A DNA stretch of 64,000 nt, taken from positions 62,001-126,000 of the forward strand of contig DIXF01000002.1 in assembly GCA_002448235.1 (NCBI GenBank), given 5' to 3'. The translations under genes and the position numbers were made by a program. The notes beneath the pieces were generated by a model. It was not told where the DNA came from. It did not search any database and saw only the letters and a list, made by a program, of their open reading frames with translations. Shown here in pieces: positions 39,831 through 48,022 of the stretch (the first letter of the stretch is position 1; each line of letters starts with the position of its first letter). This DNA is from Syntrophaceae bacterium UBA6087 (GTDB lineage Bacteria; Desulfobacterota; Desulfomonilia; UBA1062).

Positions 39831-41900
39831 TTATGTCGATATCTTCGAGAACTGCGCAACACGGTCGAAAAGCCCCACGAGATTTTTCAGCAGAGCGATC
39901 CGGTTGGCGCGCACCTCGATATCTTCACTCATGACGAGCACCTTATCGAAGAAACTGTCGATGGGTTCTTTCAGGCCGGCAAGGAGCTTTAAGGCGCTCG
40001 CATACTCGCCCTTGACGGAATGTGCGATGAAAGGTGCTTCCATTTCCTTGAAACTTTTATACAGGGCCTTTTCTTCGTCCTGCGCCAGCAGGTTCTCCGC
40101 AACATCTCCTGCCGCTTCGACCTTTTTGAGGATGTTCTCGACCCTTTTCGAGGCTGCGCAGATGGAGCCGAACCACGGCTCGGGCTTCACGCTCATGAGG
40201 GCGTCCGCCCGCATGAAGGTATCCAGCGGGTCGTCGAAATCTCTTGCCACCGCCTCGATGACGTCACCGGAGATCCCTTTGCCCTGGAGGATCGACACGA
40301 ACCGGGAGCGGAAAAAGGAAAGCACGTCGTCCCGTACTTGAGCGCCGTCGCGTTTGAGCTTGGGAGCGAGGTTCAGAAGCGCCTGTTCGATGAGGTCGGT
40401 GATCGATACGCGGTATCCTTTTGCCAGGATGATATTCTCGATGGCGATGGTCTGACGCCTCAGGGCGAACGGATCGGAGGTGCCGGTCGGGATCAGGCCC
40501 ACGCCGAAGCAGCCGCATACCGTATCGATGCGGTCTGCCATGCCGACGATGTCGCCGATGACGTCTTTCGGAAGCTCGCCTTCCGCCGAAGTCGGGAGAT
40601 AATGCTCGCGGATGGCCTGGGCCACCTCCGGGTCGGTGCCCTGGCGCAGGGCATATTCCCTTCCCATGATCCCCTGGAGCTCGGGGAATTCGCAGACCAT
40701 GAGGCTGTTCAGGTCTGCCTTGCTCAAGTACGCCGCCTCGCTGACCAGCTCTTTTTTCTCGGGTGCAAGGGTTTCTGCCAGATACAGGGCTACCTTTCTG
40801 AAGCGCTCCATCTTCTCGTACGAAGTGCCCATGTCCTTGTGGAAGATCACGTCTTTGAGCTTTTCGGCGTATTCCTTCAATGGGACGTTCAAGTCTTCGG
40901 TGAAAAAATACTTGCCGTCATCGAGGCGGGCTTTGAGCACCCGCTCGTTGCCCGCACGCACCACGGTGTCGTTCTTCGGGACGATGTTGCTCACCGCCAC
41001 GAAATACGGCCGTAAAGACGTCGCGTCGTCGAGGGAATACATGGGGAAATACCGCTGGTGATGTATCATGACGGTCACGAGGACCTCGGGCGGCAGGTCG
41101 AGGAAGGCGTCGTCGAAGCGGCCGATGATGACATGGGGATACTCGAGCAGGTTGACCACCTCGTCGAGCAGCTCCTTATCCTTAACGACGGCCTTGAGGT
41201 TGGTTGCATTCAGCGTCACCCCGTCCCAGATGGCGGCCTTTCTCTTTTCGATATCCGGGATCACGTAGTTCGATGCGAGGAGCTCTTCATAGCTGTTCAC
41301 GCTTTTTATCTCGATGGCGGCCGGCGCCATGAACCGGTTGCCGTAGGTCTTCGCGCCGGCGGTTATATTCCCGAATTTCACCGGCAGTATCTCGTCTCCG
41401 TAGAGTGCCGCAATCCAGTGAACCGGCCGGGCAAAACGCACATCCGGATTCGACCACCGCATGGTTTTCGTGAAAGGAATCTGCGACATCATTTCTTCGA
41501 GGGTCACCGGCAGGAATTCCGTGGTCGGCTTTCCCGGGATGGTCCTGGTGACGGAGAGGTATTCGCCCTTGGGGGTGTTCGCGATGGAGACGTCCGCAAT
41601 ATCCACGCCTGCAGAGCGCGCAAAGCCGAGCGCCGCCTTGGTGGGGTTGCCGTCCTTGTCAAAGGCCGCCTGCTTTGCAGGACCCATCCTCGTCTCGACC
41701 GTATCCGGCAGTGTCTCGGCCAGGCCTTTCACGCTCAAAGCGAGCCTTCTGGGGGTTCCGAACACGCTGACAGGCTCATGGTTGAGCCTGGCCTCTGCGA
41801 ATTTTTTCGTAACGTACGTGCGCATGAACGAAAGCGCGGGGACGATGAAGCCTGAAGGTATTTCCTCGGAGCCGATCTCGAAAAGCAGCGACTTAGCCAT
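39831..41900 (-). CDS. glyS: Glycyl-tRNA synthetase beta subunit
   Basis: 689 residues, usual length for the beta subunit of the bacterial alpha2-beta2 GlyRS. Family landmarks: 'LLFEIGSEEIPSGF' at the N-terminus, 'TMRWSNPDVRFARPVHWI', an HD-like central region 'FHKDMGTSYEKMERF' and 'DIVGMADRIDTVCGCFGVG', and a C-terminal DALR-type domain. It binds tRNA-Gly and completes the active enzyme with GlyQ, whose stop is 1 nt before this start. Confidence 0.96.
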   Translation of the reverse strand: MAKSLLFEIGSEEIPSGFIVPALSFMRTYVTKKFAEARLNHEPVSVFGTPRRLALSVKGLAETLPDTVETRMGPAKQAAFDKDGNPTKAALGFARSAGVDIADVSIANTPKGEYLSVTRTIPGKPTTEFLPVTLEEMMSQIPFTKTMRWSNPDVRFARPVHWIAALYGDEILPVKFGNITAGAKTYGNRFMAPAAIEIKSVNSYEELLASNYVIPDIEKRKAAIWDGVTLNATNLKAVVKDKELLDEVVNLLEYPHVIIGRFDDAFLDLPPEVLVTVMIHHQRYFPMYSLDDATSLRPYFVAVSNIVPKNDTVVRAGNERVLKARLDDGKYFFTEDLNVPLKEYAEKLKDVIFHKDMGTSYEKMERFRKVALYLAETLAPEKKELVSEAAYLSKADLNSLMVCEFPELQGIMGREYALRQGTDPEVAQAIREHYLPTSAEGELPKDVIGDIVGMADRIDTVCGCFGVGLIPTGTSDPFALRRQTIAIENIILAKGYRVSITDLIEQALLNLAPKLKRDGAQVRDDVLSFFRSRFVSILQGKGISGDVIEAVARDFDDPLDTFMRADALMSVKPEPWFGSICAASKRVENILKKVEAAGDVAENLLAQDEEKALYKSFKEMEAPFIAHSVKGEYASALKLLAGLKEPIDSFFDKVLVMSEDIEVRANRIALLKNLVGLFDRVAQFSKIST

Positions 41901-41901
41901 A

Positions 41902-42762
<861 letters not shown>

Positions 42763-42775
42763 AGCTTCCCCTCTA

Positions 42776-43477
42776 TCACTGGTTCGGGTTAAAATCAAGC
42801 AGCTTTGCCAGAAAGCAGGCGGATTTGAGCCGTTTGTCGGTGATGTGATTGCACACTGCCAGAAGGAACCCGGCAATCTCCCTTTTCAGCAGGGGATTCA
42901 CGGAAAGCCTCTGCAGCACATCCCGCTCGAGCCGGGACGCATTGACGAGGAACATGTTCGCCTCCCGGGAGAGCGTATTCTGTCCGCCGGCCCCTCTGGC
43001 GCTGGATTTATTCTGCGCATCCAGATCGATGCCGTAGCCGAGCGAGGAAAGGATGCTCAGCAGCGATACGGACCATACGGAAAACCACTGACGGTCCGGC
43101 TCCATGGCATCCAGCGCGCATTGGAGGTGGTCAAAGGTGGCCGGACTCGGATCGAGCTGCCCCAGGTGCTCCTTGATAAGCTCGAGCAGGACCGTGGAAT
43201 GGGCAAGGAGGTCGAGGTCCTCCCGGATGCCCAGGTGGGCATGGCTCAGCTGGGCCGATTCAAGGCGGTGGAGCTCCCCTTCCCGTTTAAGGAACACGTC
43301 CATGGTCACCTGGCAGAAGGGCTCCAGCGTGCCGGGAAACCGGATCTTGCTTCGTTTTGCGCCCTTGGCGATCGCATTGATGATGCCTTTGTCCCTGGTG
43401 AGCGCGCAGATGATCTTATCGGACTCTGAAAAATCGATGCTGTGAAGGATGATGGCTTCTGTGGTGAACCGTGACAT
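42776..43477 (-). CDS. recO: DNA repair protein RecO
   Basis: 233 residues with N-terminal OB fold ('TTEAIILHSIDFSESDKIIC', 'GIINAIAKGAKRSKIRFPG') and a helical C-terminal domain. RecO helps load RecA on SSB-coated single strands together with RecR in gap repair. The zinc-finger cysteines of some RecO proteins are not evident here. It begins 6 nt after the mgtE stop and is followed by glyQ, a neighbour often seen in deltaproteobacteria. Confidence 0.9.
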   Translation of the reverse strand: MSRFTTEAIILHSIDFSESDKIICALTRDKGIINAIAKGAKRSKIRFPGTLEPFCQVTMDVFLKREGELHRLESAQLSHAHLGIREDLDLLAHSTVLLELIKEHLGQLDPSPATFDHLQCALDAMEPDRQWFSVWSVSLLSILSSLGYGIDLDAQNKSSARGAGGQNTLSREANMFLVNASRLERDVLQRLSVNPLLKREIAGFLLAVCNHITDKRLKSACFLAKLLDFNPNQ

Positions 43478-43483
43478 ATGACT

Positions 43484-44824
43484 TTAGAAAAGCAGCACCA
43501 CTGCTATTGCAAAATAGGTAACAACGCCGATGAGGTCCATTGCGGTGGTGACAAAAGGCCCGGACGCAATCGCTGGATCTTTGCCCATCTTGTAGAACAG
43601 CATGGGCAGTGCTGTGCCCATGAAGGCGGCCAGCGCCATGGAGTTCATGATCGCCAGGCCTACGACAATGCCGATCCTGACCCGCTCGGGATAGATGAAA
43701 AAGGCAATGATTCCAAGCATGATTCCATAGGTCCCGCCGAGGATGAAGCCGACTGCCAGCTGTTTTACCGCAGTTGCAAAGAAATCCGTCGTGGACACGA
43801 CTCCGGTGGCTATCCCCCTGACGACCAGCGTCACGGATTGGGACGCCACATTGCCCCCCATCCCCAAGATGATGGGCATGAAGGCCGCCAGCCCCACAAG
43901 CTGGCTCAACGTCGGCTCGAACCGCTTGATCAGGAGGGTGATGAAGATGCCACCGACCCAGCACACGAAGAGCCAGGGGATCCTCGTGGAGGCATTCTTG
44001 ACGATCGACGAGCTGAGCAGGTCCTCTTCGGCGCCGGCGAGCCTGAACATGTCTTCGGTCGCCTCTTCCTCGATGATATCGACGATGTCGTCGATGGTGA
44101 TTCGGCCCAGCAGTACCCCCTTGTCGTCTACAACGGGCATGGCCACTTCATCGTACTTTTTGAAAATCTGCGCCACCTTTTCCTGGTCCATCTTGACCGG
44201 CACGCTCATCGGATCCGGGTCCATGATCCCTGACATCTCCACATTGGGCTTCGAGAGGATGAGCTTTACCAGAGGCACGGTCCCGATCAGGACCCTTGTC
44301 TTATCCACCACGTATACGGTCTGGACATCGTCGACCTCGGACTGAAGCTGCCGGATCTGGGAGATGACCTCGTCCACGGTGTCGCTTGCACGCGCGGAGA
44401 TGAGCTCGTGCTGCATGATGCCGCCGGCCGTGTCCTCGGGATACTTGAGCAGCGACTTGATGTCCGAAGAATCCTCGGGGCTCATGGCGGCAAGAACCCG
44501 TTCGGCCCGTTCCGCATGGAGGTCGCCGACCAGGTCCGCAGCATCGTCGGTGTTCATGTCTTCGATGATGCGCGCGAGGTCCTTATCGGACATTCTGTCG
44601 ACGACGTCTTCCCGCGTCTCGGAGGAGAGTTCGGCGATCACTTCGGATGCCGTATCGACATCTAAGAGCGCAAAAAACTTGCCCCTCGATTCATCGTCAA
44701 GGGTCTCGATAAGCTCGGCGATCTCCACAGGTTTCATATCGTACAGCAAGTCGATGATGTGGAATTCCCAGCCTTTCTCGATGTACTCCTGCAAAAGCTT
44801 TGCATCCGATGGTTTTACCGGCAT
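43484..44824 (-). CDS. mgtE: Magnesium transporter MgtE
   Basis: 446 residues in the standard order: an N-terminal helical superhelix domain (about 1-130: 'EIAELIETLDDESRGKFFAL', 'AERVLAAMSPEDSSDIKSLL'), two CBS domains (about 130-255, 'LISARASDTVDEVISQIRQL' and 'MDPDPMSVPVKMDQEKVAQI'), a connecting helix, and five membrane helices containing 'MPIILGMGGNVASQSVTLVV'. It is a Mg2+-gated channel in the inner membrane; the cytosolic domains sense Mg2+. GAGGGG precedes the ATG. It stands between the rodZ-like gene and recO. Confidence 0.95.
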   Translation of the reverse strand: MPVKPSDAKLLQEYIEKGWEFHIIDLLYDMKPVEIAELIETLDDESRGKFFALLDVDTASEVIAELSSETREDVVDRMSDKDLARIIEDMNTDDAADLVGDLHAERAERVLAAMSPEDSSDIKSLLKYPEDTAGGIMQHELISARASDTVDEVISQIRQLQSEVDDVQTVYVVDKTRVLIGTVPLVKLILSKPNVEMSGIMDPDPMSVPVKMDQEKVAQIFKKYDEVAMPVVDDKGVLLGRITIDDIVDIIEEEATEDMFRLAGAEEDLLSSSIVKNASTRIPWLFVCWVGGIFITLLIKRFEPTLSQLVGLAAFMPIILGMGGNVASQSVTLVVRGIATGVVSTTDFFATAVKQLAVGFILGGTYGIMLGIIAFFIYPERVRIGIVVGLAIMNSMALAAFMGTALPMLFYKMGKDPAIASGPFVTTAMDLIGVVTYFAIAVVLLF

Positions 44825-44887
44825 ACCAACCCCTCATGAGGAATTCGGTGGAGCCTCAAGGCATGCGTTTAGATTATGAACAGCCGA

Positions 44888-45340
44888 CTAGACGTCTGGT
44901 GCATTCTCAGGGACAACCGACGCATACGCTCCGCCGGCAGAGCCCTGATAGGTATCCCTGCATGTCTTCAAAGAGAACCCGATGGCAGCGATCAATATAA
45001 AGACCAAAAGGAGCACGAAGAGCACGCGAAGCAGAAGAGAACTTCCCTTGCCTCTCTTCATGAACCTGCTTTTTACCTCGTCTTTTTTCCCATATGTGGT
45101 CAAGGTCTCGTCCAGATGGCGGACAAGCTCTTCTTCGTCAAAATCGAACTCCTTGCTGATTACCTGGAGAAACCCCCGTAAAAATGCCCGGGGCGGAAGT
45201 ACATCTATCTGGTCCTCTTCAAGGAATTTCAATGTCTGGGCAGGTATCTTTGTAGTCTGTTCTATTTCCTTAAGAGAGATCTCGCGCTTTTCTCTTTCTC
45301 TCTTGAAATATTGGCCCAGTGTGAGTTTTTCCTCAGGCAT
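44888..45340 (-). CDS. RodZ-like helix-turn-helix membrane protein
   Basis: 150 residues. The N-terminal 75 residues are the XRE-type HTH domain of RodZ ('LGQYFKREREKREISLKEIE', 'IDVLPPRAFLRGFLQVISKE'), a basic stretch follows, then one membrane helix (about 104-123) and a short periplasmic tail. RodZ links MreB filaments to the elongasome; this short form lacks the long periplasmic beta domain, so it may be a truncated relative with a regulatory role. AAGGAGGGG precedes the ATG. It is the first gene of the mgtE-recO-glyQS direction, 63 nt before mgtE. Confidence 0.8.
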   Translation of the reverse strand: MPEEKLTLGQYFKREREKREISLKEIEQTTKIPAQTLKFLEEDQIDVLPPRAFLRGFLQVISKEFDFDEEELVRHLDETLTTYGKKDEVKSRFMKRGKGSSLLLRVLFVLLLVFILIAAIGFSLKTCRDTYQGSAGGAYASVVPENAPDV

Positions 45341-45483
45341 AGTACCCCTCCTTACTTTCCATTTCCCCTTATCATGTCACTATTCATGTGGCAAGTAAGT
45401 ACTGTCATTGCCTCTCAAGGAACCTCTTCCCTTTCCGGAGAAAACTCTCCCTGTCCTTTCGCCTGAAAGGCCTCCGGTAAAAT

Positions 45484-45533
45484 AACGGAACAATGTAAAT
45501 TCCGTTGACATAGTCTATAAAGGACTGTATCCG
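45484..45533 (+). promoter_or_regulatory. Promoter with overlapping inverted repeat upstream of the B12 radical SAM gene
   Basis: TTGACA (45505-45510), 17 nt, TATCCG (45528-45533, weak -10). An inverted repeat AACGGAA-9 nt-TTCCGTT (45484-45506) overlaps the -35 box, as a repressor or activator site would. The divergent region also contains the rodZ-like promoter, which I could not place. Confidence 0.4.
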
Positions 45534-45560
45534 CATACATCTGAAGAGGAAGTATTTTAC

Positions 45561-47885
45561 GTGAACCCACTAAATCCCGAACTCTTGTACACCATCACGA
45601 AACCCGGCCGCTACATCGGTGGCGAGGTAAACGAGGTCATCAAACCCGATGCCGAAACCAGAGTCCGATTTGCGCTGGCCTTCCCCGATACGTATGAGAT
45701 AGGGATGTCCCATGCCGGGATCAAGATCCTGTATCATATCCTCAACTCCATCCCCGGCGTCTGGGCTCAGAGGGTTTTTGCACCCTGGCATGATATGGCT
45801 CACGCGTTACGGGAAAAACGGATCGAGCTCTTCAGCCTCGAAGAAAAGCGGCCGATACGGCAGTTCGATGTAGTCGGTTTTTCCCTTCTCTACGAGCTCT
45901 CGTATACCTCGATCCTCAGGATGCTCAAGCTCTCGAATATCCCGATTTATGCAGCCGAGAGAACGCATACGGATCCCATCGTCGTCGCGGGCGGGACCTC
46001 TGCGGCGAACCCCGCTCCGTTTGCTCAATTTTTCGACCTCGTGGTCATCGGCGACGGAGAAGAGACCATCAGAGAGATGGCCGAGGTGTGCAAAAAAACA
46101 TCCGCCCGCGAGGAACGTTTGTCTGCCATGGCAGAGATCGAAGGCGTATACAGGCCCGGTTCGAACGTGAGGCCGAAGCGCAGGATACTGAAAGATCTCG
46201 ACTCGCACCCCTTTCCTGCAGCGACCGTCACCCCGTACATTTCCATTGTACATGACCGCATAGGGGTCGAAGCCGCGAGAGGGTGCACCAGGGGCTGCAG
46301 ATTCTGCCAGGCAGGCATGATCTACCGCCCATACCGGGAGAGATCCTTCGAATCCGTCATGGAATTCTTACGCAAGGCGCTTCCCTCTACCGGTTATGAC
46401 ACCATCTCCATGCTCGCCCTTTCCATGACGGACTTGAGCTATATCAATACGATCATGGAATCGATCGCCTGCCCTTCACGGGAGATATCCATAGGCGTCC
46501 CCTCCTTACGGGTTGAAGGCATAACGAAAAAGGTCGCCGATATCATCTCGTCGGTGAAGAAGCCCGGATTCACCATGGCCCCGGAAGCGGCAACCGCTCG
46601 CCTGAGGAAGGTCATCAACAAGGGCAATACCGAAGAAGACCTGTTCAGGAGCGTCTCGCTCATACGTTCCCTGGGATGGAAAAGCCTGAAGCTGTACTTT
46701 ATGATCGGGCTCCCTACGGAGCGCCCCGAGGATATAGAAGCCATCTGCACGCTTTCCCGCGACCTTTCCCGGCAGTTCAAGGGAAGCCTCACAATCAGCG
46801 TATCCGGCTTCATCCCGAAACCCTGGACCCCGTTCCAGTGGCGGGAGCAGATCTCACCCTCGGCACATGGAGAGATTATCCGGTATCTGCAGACGAATCT
46901 GCGGCACCGCAACATTTCTTTACGCTGGCAGGAGCCGGGATTGACCTTCCTGGAAGGGATCTTTGCCAGGGGCGACGAAAAGCTCGCCCGGGTCATCGAG
47001 GAGGCGGAAGCGGGGGGAGCGTACCTGGATGGATGGGGAGATACCTTCAACCAGGAAGCCTGGGACAAGGCATTCGATAAAACCGGGGTGGACCCTGCCG
47101 GCTACCTCTCGGAAAAAAGCAAGGACAAGGCCCTGCCCTGGGAATTCATCGATATGGGAGTAACGCGTTCTTACCTTCTCGGAGAAGACCAGCGTGCAGG
47201 CCAGGAAACGCAGACCCCTGACTGCAGGTTCGAAGGCTGTACCGGGTGCGGCGTATGCACCGGGGAGGTCTCCAATATCCTCTACCGGGAAGCAACGCCG
47301 GTCCCCCTTTTCAGCGAAAGCCCGAACCGTGAACCGGTCTCGTATGTCGTCAGACTGACCAAGGAGGGAGACTTGCGCTTCATATCCCCCCGGGACTATA
47401 CGGAGATGATCAAGCGGGCCATCCGCCGCAGCGGCATGGATGCAGTGTATTCAAAAGGATTCAGTCCCATAATAAAGCTGAGCATGTCACAGCCTACCTC
47501 CTTCGGCATCTCCTCGGAAAGCGAGTTCGTTCAGTTCGAGCTCAAAGGGGATACGGCGCCCGAAGAGATCCTGCGGAGGCTGAACGCAGCCCTTCCTGCA
47601 AGCGCCAGGGCCCTAGCGTGCGAAAAAGGCAAGCTCTGTCCGGCGAAAGCCTTCGTTTATCGCGTGGACAGATCATTTTCCCTGAACCTCGCCCCGGGGC
47701 AGACGATACGGAAGGGAGACAACGAGCTGGTAGTAGATGACTTTCTCGTCTCACATGACGACACTACGCTGACCATCCGCTTCCATGACGGGAGGACATT
47801 GTCCCCCCTTGCCATTCTCGAAGCATTCTCCCCTGAAGAGATCTCTGCCTGGGAGATCAGAAAAACCGGCACCATCTTCCCGTAA
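45561..47885 (+). CDS. B12-binding-domain radical SAM protein fused to DUF2344
   Basis: 774 residues. N-terminal B12-binding-like region ('LAFPDTYEIGMSHAGIKILY', 'PIVVAGGTSAANPAPF'), radical SAM domain with 'ARGCTRGCRFCQAGMIYR' near residue 240 (normal CX3CX2C), a Cys cluster 'CRFEGCTGCGVCTGE' near 557, and a C-terminal DUF2344 domain ('VVRLTKEGDLRFISPRDYTE', 'YSKGFSPIIKLSMSQP'). These two parts are separate or fused genes in many bacteria, and the exact reaction is not established; a link to tRNA/rRNA modification is often suspected. The start is GTG with GAGGAAG 9 nt upstream. It stands alone between the rodZ-like and copper ATPase genes. Confidence 0.93.
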   Translation: MNPLNPELLYTITKPGRYIGGEVNEVIKPDAETRVRFALAFPDTYEIGMSHAGIKILYHILNSIPGVWAQRVFAPWHDMAHALREKRIELFSLEEKRPIRQFDVVGFSLLYELSYTSILRMLKLSNIPIYAAERTHTDPIVVAGGTSAANPAPFAQFFDLVVIGDGEETIREMAEVCKKTSAREERLSAMAEIEGVYRPGSNVRPKRRILKDLDSHPFPAATVTPYISIVHDRIGVEAARGCTRGCRFCQAGMIYRPYRERSFESVMEFLRKALPSTGYDTISMLALSMTDLSYINTIMESIACPSREISIGVPSLRVEGITKKVADIISSVKKPGFTMAPEAATARLRKVINKGNTEEDLFRSVSLIRSLGWKSLKLYFMIGLPTERPEDIEAICTLSRDLSRQFKGSLTISVSGFIPKPWTPFQWREQISPSAHGEIIRYLQTNLRHRNISLRWQEPGLTFLEGIFARGDEKLARVIEEAEAGGAYLDGWGDTFNQEAWDKAFDKTGVDPAGYLSEKSKDKALPWEFIDMGVTRSYLLGEDQRAGQETQTPDCRFEGCTGCGVCTGEVSNILYREATPVPLFSESPNREPVSYVVRLTKEGDLRFISPRDYTEMIKRAIRRSGMDAVYSKGFSPIIKLSMSQPTSFGISSESEFVQFELKGDTAPEEILRRLNAALPASARALACEKGKLCPAKAFVYRVDRSFSLNLAPGQTIRKGDNELVVDDFLVSHDDTTLTIRFHDGRTLSPLAILEAFSPEEISAWEIRKTGTIFP

Positions 47886-47938
47886 AAAATCCAAAAGCGA
47901 AGAGAATCTTCCCCGATAAGTGAACACTTCCGGCTCTC

Positions 47939-47952
47939 TTGATCTAGGTCAA
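47939..47952 (+). promoter_or_regulatory. FNR/DNR-type binding site upstream of the copper ATPase
   Basis: TTGAT-CTAG-GTCAA differs by one base from the FNR consensus TTGAT-N4-ATCAA and equals the DNR/NnrR-type half-site combination. It is centred 77 nt before the ATG. A class II activator position would put the start near 47987, and TACCCT at 47975-47980 could be the -10 box. Confidence 0.5.
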
Positions 47953-48022
47953 TGCAACCATTACTAAAAGAGAATACCCTGGGCAGGAACATATCCTCGG
48001 GTTATCGAGGAAAGGAGTATAC

